A stretch of DNA of 64,000 nucleotides. Source: Mugil cephalus. Taxonomy: Eukaryota; Chordata; Actinopteri; Mugiliformes; Mugilidae. The position numbers and the translations under genes were made by a program. Shown here one piece after another: positions 41,888 through 52,538 of this stretch; the first letter of the stretch is position 1, and each line of letters begins with the position of its first letter. Under the pieces are notes generated by a model. It saw only the letters and a list, made by a program, of their open reading frames with translations, had not been told where the DNA came from and made no database searches. The stretch is from NCBI RefSeq assembly GCF_022458985.1, contig NC_061771.1, positions 30,740,322-30,804,321 of the forward strand. The letters are read 5' to 3'.

Positions 41888-43531
41888 TCAGATAGTTTGA
41901 TAGACAAGACAGATAATCAGAGGTGCAGAGTTTTTACCACCATGATTCAACTCAGGACTGAAGAATGGGTACACTTTGTCAGTGAAGGAGCAGCCAGTAA
42001 AGGAGTAAATAAGAGCTGCAGTATCTACATCATGAAAGGAGACCAGACCCTCCTCATAATCCACAAACACCCCCACGTTCTCAGGATGAGAGCGAAGAGA
42101 GAGAGTGACTCGAGTCTTATCAAGGGCTTTGTACTCATTTCCATTTCTCAACCATACAGTCCAGAAACCATTCTGAGGACTTGCTTTAATGTTTCCCTTT
42201 CTGTTGATTGACTTTCTGGCTACTCCTAGATCCCATTCAGTCTTTCCTTTAACCTGAACCTGAAAGTAAAATCTGCCTGAAGAGAAACTCTTCTTGCCTA
42301 AAACACATGGACATTTGGAAAATCTCTCTGGGTTGTCTGGAAGATTCTTCCTCACATCACTATGATTCACTTGTTTTCCATCATCAGACAGGATGAGTGC
42401 AGGATGTGCTGTATCAGGATCTAGAGTCACATCCGCTGCATACTGCTGGACTCTCTTCAGCTCAGCCTCAAACAGCTTCTTCATGTCTTTACTGAGTGTC
42501 TCCTCCAGCTGAATCACAGCTCTCACCACAGTCCCCTCATATGATGGTGGACGGACGCTGACCTCTGTCCAGTCCTTGGTGGGTAGAGCAGCTTTCAGGG
42601 AGGAGAAGCTTTGGAGGAGGTGGAGGTGGTCTTCAGAGCGTGAGAGCTGCTTTACCTCAGAGCTAATCTTCATCAGCTCAGAGACTTCCTGTTCCAGATG
42701 TTTGATGAAACCTTCAGCCTGTTTCTCTGTTGTTTTCTGTTTGTCTTCGATCTCCTTTATGAGCTGGTCCAGGCCTCTCTCAACAGACTCCTTCAGAGCA
42801 GTGAAGACCTGAACACCTTCTGCTGTCTCTCTGTCTGCAGCAACTTTACTCATCTTCACTGACTCTTTCATCTCCTCAATCTTCAGTCGTCTCTTCTGGA
42901 TCATCTGCTGAATTTCATTCTCTGTCTTTCCTAGCTCTGCCTTCTTTCTTTTATATCCTTCTTTCAGAGGAACAACATCATGTGTCTTGTGGTCTAAAAC
43001 AGGGCAGAGCATGCAGACACATGTCTGGTCGGTCTTACAGAACAGCTCCAGAGGTTTATCGTGCTTCCTACACATCCTGTCTTCCAGGTTGTCCACAGGG
43101 TGGATCAGCTGATGTGTTTTCAGACGTGACATTGTCAGGTGAGGCTCCAGGTGAGAGTCACAGTAGGAGAGCAGACACACCAGGCAGGACTTCAGGGCCT
43201 TCAGTTTGGTTCCAGTGCAGATGTCACAGGGAACTTCTCCTGGTTTGGCAGCTTGTTGCTCTGAGCTGCTGCTGCTGGCTTTCTGTTGAGATTCATGTCT
43301 GAACTCAGCAACTATGTCAGAGAGCAAAGTGTTAATCCTCAGCTGAGGTCTACTTTTGAAAATCTCTTTACACAGTGGGCACTTGTATAGAACAGTATTG
43401 TCCCAGTGTTGAGTGATGCAGTGTTTGCAGAAGTTGTGTCCACATGGTGTAGAGACTGGATCAGTGAACACAACCATACAGATGGAACAACGAAACTGAT
43501 CTTCAGATCTCAGACGTCTGGCAGCAGACAT
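41888..43531 (-). CDS. TRIM E3 ubiquitin ligase, TRIM39/bloodthirsty-like, intact
   Basis: 547 residues in one exon. The RING ligands are complete (CSIC...CGHNFCKHC...CPLC), but the RING has MVVF in place of LDVF and a distinct loop (DNTVLYKC). B-box2, coiled coil and PRY/SPRY are as in the family. The SPRY loop after LRNGN reads EYKALDKTRVTLSLRSHPEN, unlike its relatives, and the C-terminus is CLVYQTI. The ATG is nine bases after the acceptor TTGTTGTCAG; the intron is 43541-43694. The leader here differs: similarity to the other leaders stops near 43,775, where a good splice acceptor is seen, so the gene may have an extra upstream exon. Predicted RING-type ubiquitin ligase; target unknown. 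Confidence 0.95.
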   Translation of the reverse strand: MSAARRLRSEDQFRCSICMVVFTDPVSTPCGHNFCKHCITQHWDNTVLYKCPLCKEIFKSRPQLRINTLLSDIVAEFRHESQQKASSSSSEQQAAKPGEVPCDICTGTKLKALKSCLVCLLSYCDSHLEPHLTMSRLKTHQLIHPVDNLEDRMCRKHDKPLELFCKTDQTCVCMLCPVLDHKTHDVVPLKEGYKRKKAELGKTENEIQQMIQKRRLKIEEMKESVKMSKVAADRETAEGVQVFTALKESVERGLDQLIKEIEDKQKTTEKQAEGFIKHLEQEVSELMKISSEVKQLSRSEDHLHLLQSFSSLKAALPTKDWTEVSVRPPSYEGTVVRAVIQLEETLSKDMKKLFEAELKRVQQYAADVTLDPDTAHPALILSDDGKQVNHSDVRKNLPDNPERFSKCPCVLGKKSFSSGRFYFQVQVKGKTEWDLGVARKSINRKGNIKASPQNGFWTVWLRNGNEYKALDKTRVTLSLRSHPENVGVFVDYEEGLVSFHDVDTAALIYSFTGCSFTDKVYPFFSPELNHGGKNSAPLIICLVYQTI

Positions 43532-43540
43532 GTCTCCACA

Positions 43541-43774
43541 CTGACAACAAGAGAGAAAGAGAGAAAAACATTGTTTGAATAGAGATTTATTGATTATTGA
43601 TGAGTTATTTAACTTATAAAAAAAACATTTCAGAGTGCACGGAAGTTTTGATGCTGGTTGTTGAAACTCAGTAAATATTATCAGCTGTACTCACCAGTAT
43701 TTGAGTCAGATGTTGAGAAAGATCAGATGAACCCAGTTGAATTTTCTTGAATCAGAAGCAGAGACTTTTCTGGC
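43541..43774 (-). other. intron and possible internal noncoding exon upstream of the 41888-43531 TRIM
   Basis: The intron 43541-43694 has a GTGAGT donor. The exon piece 43695-43774 begins after TTGTTATCTTTTCAG on the minus strand, a strong acceptor with a pyrimidine tract that is absent from the other TRIM leaders. This suggests the leader is an internal exon in this gene. Confidence 0.5.
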
Positions 43775-44029
43775 CTGAAAAGATAACAAGAAAAAGAATA
43801 AAGGAAAAGATGATCATAATAAAACCTCAGCAAATAAAACGTAACAAAAGTGCTGCTTGCAAAGTGGCATTACTGTTTTTCTTTCCAAAAGTGGTGATGT
43901 GAGCAGAAAAGATTTGTTCACTCCATTGTCTTTCATTGTGCCTACAAGTCATTTTCACAACAATAACCTCAGCCACTTATGCTGCTACTGTGACAGTTAT
44001 GACTCTAAAACACACTAACTGCGCTGGTC

Positions 44030-44540
44030 GTGTTATTTTGCCCATTTGACAGACGCAGCCCTCCACAGCCAGGAGAGAGCTACAGGAGAAAGGTGGAGCA
44101 GAAGCTGACGGAGAACAACATGAGAGACGTCTGGGAAGATGTGCGGACCATCATCACCATCACAGACTTCTTCAATAGGTTCAACCTGCCCCCCAGATAC
44201 CACACTGCCATCAGCAACCAGAGGAGCCTGGTTGAGAGACTGTGCCTTTCTAAGTGCAGGACTAACAGACTCTGAAACACCTTTGTTCCTCATGCCATCA
44301 GGATTTACTGCTCCTCACTTGGGGGGAGGAGGAAATAGGCCAGAGAGGACAGAAGGGAAGGAGTAGTAGTAGTCATCCACCAACTATGCAATATTTTTTA
44401 TTTGTAATTTAATCTAAAGAGTTTATTGTTTATTGTACGTTGTATATTTCTCTTATTTCTCCTTTTGTATATAGCTACTCGAAATACAATTTCCCTGAGG
44501 GAGTCACCCCAAAGGGATCAATAAAGTTGAGTCTAAGTCT
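44030..44540 (+). mobile_element. LINE fragment and 3' tail
   Basis: Peptide SYRRKVEQKLTENNMRDVWE (the linker before RT in fish LINEs) is joined after a deletion to a 3' tail with 'aatttccctgagggagtc' and 'atcaataaagttg', a common fish LINE terminus. Non-functional. Confidence 0.6.
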
Positions 44541-44599
44541 GATATTCATCAAACTAAACAGGACCCCAGAGGAAGCAAAGGTGTTGCTGGTGAGAAATA

Positions 44600-45000
44600 T
44601 TGACGAACTCAAGAAGTACTGATACCAAAAGAATTAAGGTAACATGTGACTCTCTATATATCCACCATGCATAATACACCTATCACAGAGACTACACCAA
44701 GAAACAATGATATAGACATACTACAAAGAATCCTCTATCATAAACAAATCGAATTGGAAACTTTTGAATACAAGGAGCACAACACAACAGATCTTAATAC
44801 AGACATAGATACTGATAATAACTTATTATTTCACATAACGACAGTAGGAAAACAACATTAATTCAGTGGGTAAACTGTCAATAATACAGTTAAATAGCAG
44901 AAGTATGTGTAAAAATTTACATAATATCAACAAGTATCTGAAACTATTCACTCATCCCTTTAGTATCATTCAGTTTAGTTTGACTGAATGCTAGAACAGG
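44600..45000 (+). mobile_element. LINE ORF fragment, start of endonuclease
   Basis: An open frame at 44,646-44,861, then GKLSIIQLNSRSMCKNLHNI and THPFSII near 44,870-44,990, resembling the first strand of a LINE endonuclease domain. Homologous to 2190-2530 and 24045-24377. The rest is missing. The flanking block 45,000-45,330 is also shared with the palindrome arms. Confidence 0.55.
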
Positions 45001-45637
45001 AGAACAGGAAGTAAATCCAAGTTCAGTGACACATATAGATATTTGTTAGCATCCCTGCTAATAAACCACTACCCCTAACACCAACCAATGAGGATGATGG
45101 TCTGCACCAGAGTATTTTATTTTGTCCTTCTAGTGTTGTAGAAAACAACAGATAAAACTATGGAAGTGTCAGAAATGACCGTGTGTGTTCAGATTCATAG
45201 CTAAGCTAACAAATGCTAACATTGTCATTGCTGTCGTTTGTCAGTTCCCCTCAACATCCCTCATCCCTCTACATCATTGACAGTTAGTTTACTATTTTTG
45301 ATAGCTAACTGGACGGCTAATGTTTTTCTTAATTACCATCCTGTTGACGTTTTACTGGTTGGGATCATACTTGGGACAAACTAAAACAATAAAATACACT
45401 TCAAATAAATTATGACTTCAGTGATGATTTCTGTAATTTAAAGTAGTTATTTTTAGTTCTTTGTAGATATATTGAGCTTCTAAAGAAACATGCTGTTCTA
45501 AGCTTAAATTTAATCACATTTGAGTTAATCTGACAGAGTCAGTATGAAGTGGAAAGAGTGGAACTTCCTGTTGGACTGAAGCTCTAAGTTTTGATGCTGG
45601 TTGTTGAAACACAGTAAATATTATCAGCTGTACTCAC

Positions 45638-45800
45638 CAGTATTTGAGTCAGATGTTGAGAAAGAACAGATGAACTCAGTTGAATTTTCTTCAAACATAA
45701 ACACAGAGATTTGTCTGGACTGCAGCTCTGCCGTCGCTCTGACAATATTTGACTTTCATTTCAGGAAAATGACGTTTGATCTCGTCTTTACACTTTGACT
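45638..45800 (-). other. TRIM leader exon without an adjacent coding exon
   Basis: It matches the family leader and ends AAATACTG|GTGAGT (donor 45632-45637). The following intron sequence matches the family down to about 45,437, then the homology ends before any acceptor or ATG. It may be orphaned by deletion, or be the first exon of the 41888-43531 gene, spliced to 43774. Confidence 0.6.
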
Positions 45801-45989
45801 CCTCACGTAGTTTGTTTCCTGCTTCAGTATCAGATGGGATCAGTTTAAAATGCATTGTCATTATTACTCATTTTATTTCCTGGTATGATTTTATTGCAGC
45901 TCATAAAAAGACTATAAATGTGTTTGTTTTTCGGTCCTTACCAGCTCCACGTGTGACCGCTTGTGACTCAAAATAATGATTCAAGGAGA

Positions 45990-47400
45990 ATTAGCTTCCT
46001 AATTATTTTCGCCTCTTACCCGTTCTGTGCTCTTTCCTTTTCTGTTATTTTCTGAAATTTTCCGAGTTATTAAGTGAGTTAACATCGGGTGTGGTTCATG
46101 ACTCTTTAAAGAGGTGTTGAGTAAAATCACAACCTTTGTTCCACCAGTTATAACCATTTTCCCATTGTAGTAGACCCATGCATGAAATTCTTTTATTGTT
46201 TCCAGCTGTGTTATGGAGCTGTGTGACTACCATTTTTGGATGTATGTAAAATTATTTTTAACTCAACATCTAATCCATCAATCTGAAAATTTATTGTGCA
46301 AACTGCAAAAACTTTGAAAACAACAACAAAAGAGAACACAACAGAACATATGACCTGTAAACAAAGGCTATATGTGATATGCGGTGTACATGTGTGTGTT
46401 TTAGAAGAAATCATTATTAGCCCGTACTTCGCTGGCTTCCTGGGAATGTACTGTCTGAAATTTGAGGAGCCTCTGAAGGTACCAATTGCTCATCAACATC
46501 AACAGATGCTGTCTGGACAGAACATGAGTGGAACAGTAAGAGGACAGTAAAGAACAATTAAATCTTATCCATCCATCTCATCCCGAGATGTTGCACTACA
46601 TTCAGGTATGAAAGCAAATCTTGTTGTTTGTGGTATCAAGCCTTTGGTGCCTACAGAGAGACTGCAGCCAGTGAGCTACAATATCTGATAATTGACATTT
46701 ATAGCAACACATACCAGAATAATTATGTGACGATCAGGAAATAAACTTTCCTCATTTCTATTTGACTAAATTTTACTTATGTTCCTCAACACAAAATAAA
46801 ACATGTTGGTTTTAACAAGCAGGTTTTAACAGTAAACCCTCCACAGTCAGAGATCTGCTACGGGCCAGGGTTTCACCATTGAGGGCAGTCGACAATAGAC
46901 ATGGAGACTCCATGGCATCTTTGCATGAGGGTCATGGGGCATGGCTCTACTAGAAGGCCCTGCTGTGCAGGCCAGGATTAATCGCTTTTATAAGTTTTCC
47001 TGTGTCAAAAATGTTGTCGAGCATAAGTTAATAATTAATATTCATCTCTCATCTCATACATTCATCTCTCTCCCCAGTGAAATGTCCACCGTGTTCATGT
47101 GATGAACACAATTTCCTTTGCAGACACATTTTGTGATGTAGCTGTGTGTAAAAAGTTTGTCTCTCATTGTATTGAAGATCAGGGCCCCAGAGCAATTCTC
47201 ATTGGCTGATTAAAGCAATTCATGTTTCATTGCATGGAGACTTGAGTTGACTACCAGGTTAGTGTGTGATTTATGACTTTACCATTTGGGCAGAAGTTGG
47301 AGATAAAAGGGTTCGGACCTCATTAACCAGAGGATTCAATAATTTATTAAGGGGGAAAAGACAAAATGAGGCCATTCAACCAGGAGTGGTTTAAGAGGAA
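45990..47400. other. no gene seen
   Basis: AT-rich sequence with short open frames on both strands and no recognisable domain or repeat. 46,840-46,990 is more GC-rich but unassigned. Confidence 0.45.
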
Positions 47401-47960
47401 AACTTGGCCTGAACAGAGGAATCAAGGCTGCAAGTTAAAATACAAAGGGCTGCTAGAGGCCAACTTCAGTGGAAACAACACCCACTCAATGTGGCAAGGC
47501 ATCCAAAACATTACATTACAAGGAGCATGATCACCACCCTACTCTATTGACACCTCTATGCTAGACCCACTCAACACCCTTTGTTGCGTGCTTTGAAGAG
47601 GACAGCAGATAGGCAGAGGGCACCCTGTCAACACCTTCAGCACACTCACTCACTCTTCAGCAATACCAGGTACTATGAGTTCTGCAGGGCATAGACACCA
47701 GGAGACCACGAGGACCAGATGGAGAACCAGGGGGGGTGTTGAAATCATGTGGCCATCAGCTTACTGTAGTATTCACTCTGAGCTGTTGACTTCAGCTCCA
47801 CTCGACTGTTCAACAAACTGCACAAATTACAGCTCGGAACCCCCCTCTGTCAGTGGATCATGGTCTTCCAACTACAAAGACCTCAGCGTGTTTGGATGTG
47901 CACCTCCATCATCGTCCTCGACACCGGAGTGCTGCAGACCTGCCCTTTTAATTTAATATC
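47400..47960 (+). mobile_element. LINE fragment
   Basis: Readable pieces include SGNNTHSMWQGIQNIT and a later frame resembling the pre-RT region of fish L2/Rex-type LINEs. Multiple stops. It abuts TRIM 3' flank at about 47,957. Confidence 0.5.
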
Positions 47961-48077
47961 TTTGCAATCTCAGCTGTACCAGTATTGTAGTATTAAAGCA
48001 TATGTGTACAGAGTGTGAATAAAGAGTGAAGATCAACAAGTTCATTCATTGATCTCAAAGCTTTATCATTAAATGGA

Positions 48078-49768
48078 TCAGACAGTTTGATTGACAGGAC
48101 AGATGATCAGAGGTGCAGAGTTTTTACCACCATCATTAAAACAGGGACTGAAGAATGGGTAAAGTTTGTCATTGAAGGAGCAGCCAGTAAAGGAGTAGAT
48201 AAGAGCTGCAGTATCTACGTCATGAAAGGAGACCAGACCCTCCTCATAATCCAAAAACACCCCCACCTTCTCAGGACGAGAACCAAGAGAGAGACGCACT
48301 GAAGGACCAGCAAGAGCGAAGTATACATCAGAATCAGTATGAGAATCAGACTCAGACTCAGACTCGGAATCAGAATCATTTACCAAACCTACTGTCCAGC
48401 AACCATCCTCAGGAATCAGGCTGATGTCTCCCTTCCTGTTGATTGACTCTCTGGCCACTCCTAACATCCATTTAGTCTTTCCTTTAACCTGAACCTGAAA
48501 GTAAAATCTACTTGAACAGAAACTGTTGTTTCCGAAAACACATGCACATTCAGAAAATCTCTCTGGGTTGTCTGGAAGATTCTTCCTCACATCACTATCA
48601 TGAACTTGTTTTCCATCATCAGACAGGATGAGTTCAGGATGTGCTGTATCAGGATCTAGAGTCACATCCACTGCATACTGCTGGACCCTCTTCAGCTCAG
48701 CCTCAGAAAGAAGCTTCTTGACGTCTTTCCTGAGTTTCTCCTCCAGCCGAGTCACAGCTCTCACCACAGTCCCCTCATATGATGGTGGACGGACGTTGAC
48801 CTCTGTCCAGTCCTTGGTGGGTGGAGCAGCTTTCAGGGAGGAGTAGCTTTGGAGGAGGTGGAGGTGGTCTTCAGAGCATGAGAGCTGCTTTACCTCAGAG
48901 CTCCTCTTCATCAGCTGAAAGATTTCTTGTTCCAGATCTTTGATCAAACCTTCAGCCTGTTTCTCTGTTGTTTTCTGTTTGTCTTCGATCTCCTTTATGA
49001 GCTGGTCCAGGCCTCTCTCAACAGACTCCTTCAGAGCACTGAAGACCTGAACACCTTCTGCTTTCTCTCTGTCTGCAGCATCTTTACTCATCTTCACGAC
49101 TCTTTCATCTTCTCAATCTTCAGTCGTCTCTTCTGGATCATCTGTTGAATTTCATCCTCTGTCTTCCCCAGCTCTGCCTTCTTTCCTTCATATTCTTCTT
49201 TCAGAGGAACAAACTCATGTGTCTTGTGGTCTAAAACAGGGCAAAGCAGGCAGACACATGTCTGGTCGGTCTTACAGAACAGCTCCAGAGGTTTATCATG
49301 CTTCCTACACATCCTGTCTTCCAGGTTGTCCACAGGGTGGATCAGCTGATGTGTTTTCAGGCCTGACATTGTCAGATGAGGCTCCAGGTGAGAGTCACAG
49401 TAGGAGAGCAGACACACCAGGCAGGACTTCAGGGCCTTAAGTTTGGTTCCAGTGCAGATGTCACAGGGAACTTCTCCTGGTTTGGCAGCTTGTTGCTCTG
49501 AGCTGCTGCTGCTGGTTTTCTGTTGAGCTTCATGTCTGAACTCAGCAACAATCTCACAGATGAAAGTGTTGATCCTCGGCTGAGGTCTAGTGTAGAACAT
49601 CTCTTTACACATTGGACACTGGAACGTGCCGTTATGATCCCAGTGTTGAGTGATGCAGTGTTTGCAGAAGTTGTGTCCACATGATGTAGAGACTGGATAA
49701 TTGAACACATCCAGACAGATGGAGCACAGAAACTGATCTTCAGATCTCAGACATCTGGCAGCAGACAT
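48078..49768 (-). pseudogene. TRIM39/bloodthirsty-like with 1-base deletion and acidic SPRY insertion
   Basis: The start ATG at 49768 follows the usual acceptor. RING, B-boxes and the first part of the coiled coil are intact. At about 49,096 the family's TTCACTGACTC is TTCACGACTC (plus-strand view), a one-base loss that shifts the frame. After the shift, the rest of the coiled coil and PRY/SPRY stay open to CPVNQTV. Restoring length would give about 563 residues, 16 more than the family, because the SPRY loop carries an inserted Asp/Ser/Glu run (DSDSESESESDSHTDSD) at 48,320-48,385. As written it would stop shortly after residue 224. The leader exon ends at 49966. Confidence 0.9.
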
Positions 49769-49776
49769 GTCTCCAC

Positions 49777-50110
49777 ACTGACAACAAGAGAGAGAGAAAA
49801 ACACAGTTTAAGTAGAGATTTATTGAATATTGATTTGTTATTGAACTTCTAAAGAAACATGCTGAGTCAGTGTGAAGTGGAAAGAGTGGAACTTCCTGTT
49901 GGACTGAAGCTCTAAGTTTTGATGCTCGTTGTTGAAACACAGTAAATATTATCAGCTGTACTCACCAGTATTTGAGTCAGATGTTGAGAAATAACAGATG
50001 AGCTCAGATGAATTTTCTTCAGATAGAAACACAGTGATTTGTCTGGACTGCAGCTCTGCAGTTGTTCAAAGTTTCACTTCAGTAAAGTGACGTTGAATCT
50101 GGTCTTTACA
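49777..50110 (-). other. exon 2 start, intron and leader exon of the 48078-49768 TRIM
   Basis: Coding exon starts at 49777, the intron is about 49,778-49,965, and the leader runs from 49966 to about 50,110 with the family sequence. 50,111-50,400 is upstream sequence shared with other copies. Confidence 0.55.
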
Positions 50111-50399
50111 GTTTAGCTCCTCCTCTGACTGCAGCTCTGTTTGTCAGAGTTTGTTTCCTCCTTTAAGTTCAGATGTGATCAGTTTAAAATGCACTGAGAT
50201 TATTACGTATTTTATTACCAGGTGTGACTTTATTGCAGATCATAAAAAGACTGTAAATGTGTGTTTCGGTCCTTATGAGCACCCCCAGAGTTCAAACTCT
50301 TCTGATAGTTGTTGTTTTTTTCTGACCTCTGCTGGACACAGAGAAGATGACAACTTCTCAGTAAATTTTCAACCTTTACTACAACGTGGAGAATGTTAG

Positions 50400-51160
50400 C
50401 GTGAAGTGCATTAATGGCAATTCCAAATGTTTCCCTTTGTTTTAGTATAAAGATATGAAAAGCTATAGATTGATATATTTGTAATATATTTATCCTCATC
50501 CTATATTATCTTTGTTATACAAAGTATTTAAATTTAATTTGGATGGAATAATAAAGTGGGTGTCTGTGTAGTTCTAGGTTTCAGTGTTGTGTTATGTCAA
50601 ATATCTTACTAAAACTGTGTGAACCTTAGGCAAAATTATTGGCAAAATTTTACTTAACATCAGCAATGTAACTTTTGCTCTGTGCAGATTCATTACACTG
50701 AACACTCTGCCGTGACACTTTTGGCCCACGAGCCGCATGTTTGAGACGTGTGCTCTATAACTAAACAATGTCGCATGTCTGCACACAACAATTATTTATG
50801 AGTCTCAGTTTATTTATTTTCTAAGTGGTGGATTGGACCTTCTGTGAGTTTAGTCATATTGGTGCTGGGAACTGCACAAGTGCATGCTAATGGTTATGCT
50901 AAAGTAGATGCTAATTGAGATGCTAAAGGCTAGCACATTTGCCCCATTTTCCAAGAGTTTGGCTAGATTTCCATTAAGGTTTCACTCTAAGTGTGTGTTA
51001 GCAACTGTTAGTGGGTCAATTATTAAATCAGACTCGACTTTCTGACCGATAGCAGCATTAGTTCTTCTCACATATTTTAACTTTTCTGATGATTCCTTTA
51101 CAATAGTTTGTCATATCTATCAAACTGAACACGAGTGTGTGTAAGTGGCATTAAATCCCC
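50400..51160. other. no gene seen
   Basis: AT-rich intergenic sequence. A short tract at about 50,880-50,930 repeats ATGCTAA-type words. No element recognised. Confidence 0.45.
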
Positions 51161-51169
51161 CTCCCTCAG

Positions 51170-51350
51170 CAGTCCTGTTGGTGTCCCGCAGGGTTCGATC
51201 CTTGGGCCATTATTATTTTCACTGTACATAAAGATGCCCAGGTGTTTTGTCCTCATCTCAACCTTCAAATGTGCAGTAATTTTTACCCACAGTTAAAACC
51301 ACTGATCAAACTCACAAATGCTCTAAAAAAGGTACAAGACTGGCTTGATT
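51170..51350 (+). mobile_element. LINE reverse-transcriptase scrap
   Basis: VGVPQGSILGPLLFSLYI is readable at 51,178-51,232, followed by LTNALKKVQDWLDSHF. Between them the FADD segment is missing. A small remnant only. Confidence 0.65.
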
Positions 51351-51923
51351 CACATTTCATCAGTGACATCTATATTTATGCTGTATATATTTTCATTCCA
51401 TCTATGGTTGTGTATGGTGATGTGCATGTGTGCCGTGTCATGTTTTAGTCAACTTTGCATTTAATATATATATAATTCTCCTTTAATAAATCTCGTTTAC
51501 ATTTTTGTTTAGCTGCTGCAGCGTAGGCCTTTGAGGAATGTGATTTCAATCCAAAAAAATCAAGGCTGTGAACGTGTGTGAAGTCTGATCAGTATTTCTA
51601 TCCTCTAAAGTTTTTTATTTATTACTCGTGTTGTATCTGTTGCAATGTCTCTGCACTACGAATGGAAATTAAGGTCAAGGTCATGTATTTGTACCAAGTG
51701 TTCACACAGAATAAATAAATAAATAATAATAAAATCAGGTAACTTTGAAAATTTCAAAAATGTTTTTAGGAGCAGGTTTTGGAATCAAAGTTTAATGGTT
51801 ATAATGTAACTAATCAATCATTCATCAATCAGTCACACTAACAGATGAATCAGAAATAAAAACTGAGCAGTTAAACAACTTTGACTTTAATTTTTCTTTT
51901 TAATATTGAAATAATGACAATGT

Positions 51924-52083
51924 CCACTTTATTAGGTACACCTGTACAACACTGCTGCTCTGCCACAAAGTAGACTCCCCCCCATCTCGTCCGTGCCCCC
52001 ATAGTTCCCAATATTCTGACCCCCAGTAATAGAACATCAGGTTCCTTGCAGAAGCCGGTGGTCAGGTGTACCTAATAAAGTGG
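51924..52083. mobile_element. short non-autonomous DNA transposon (160 bp) with perfect 21-bp inverted repeats
   Basis: Ends are exact inverted repeats starting CCACTTTATTAGGTACACCT. The interior is unrelated and has no ORF. This terminal sequence is a familiar repeat in fish genomes. It lies just downstream of the rab1a 3' region. Confidence 0.85.
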
Positions 52084-52136
52084 CCTCCGGGTCTGAGGCC
52101 CAGAGAAAGTCCAGGCTCCTGAACAAAGAGTGAAAA

Positions 52137-52538
52137 CTGAGACAAAAAGAAAGGGTTATCAAAGATCTCCTCCGTCGTTTTAATCGTTGCCTCCAGCCAC
52201 TTATCGCTCACTTCTTACATTTATGTATAAATATATACAGTTTATAGATTATTCTGGGATGGTGGATGAACGCCTCCTCGTTGTGCCGACGTCACGCCTC
52301 CCAGTGCAGCACATGGCCGCGTCTAAGCATGTGCTTCATGTGAGGCGTGTTCTTGTGAGGAGATAAGATAAGGGTTAGTTAAATCAGATGAAGGGCCGGG
52401 GTTTCTGATGGGTGGGTGGGCTTACCGTCCTATCGCTGCTCTAGCTTCACACACATTTACAAACCGCTCAGAGTCCCTCTCTGCTTTTCTTTCCTGTCTG
52501 TGGAGCATGGAAACGCTGAGGCTGCTCGCAGCTCGGCC
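52137..52538 (-). other. rab1a 3' untranslated region (extent uncertain)
   Basis: GC-richer sequence downstream of the rab1a stop. No clear AATAAA on the minus strand close to the stop was identified, so the end is a guess. Confidence 0.35.

Noticed and set aside
44033-44293. Minus-strand open frames across the LINE fragment at 44.0-44.3 kb
   Set aside because: Antisense to a readable LINE peptide; not a gene.
46296-46550. 84-codon open frame upstream of a LINE relic
   Set aside because: No recognisable motif and flanked by AT-rich non-coding DNA; chance is likely.
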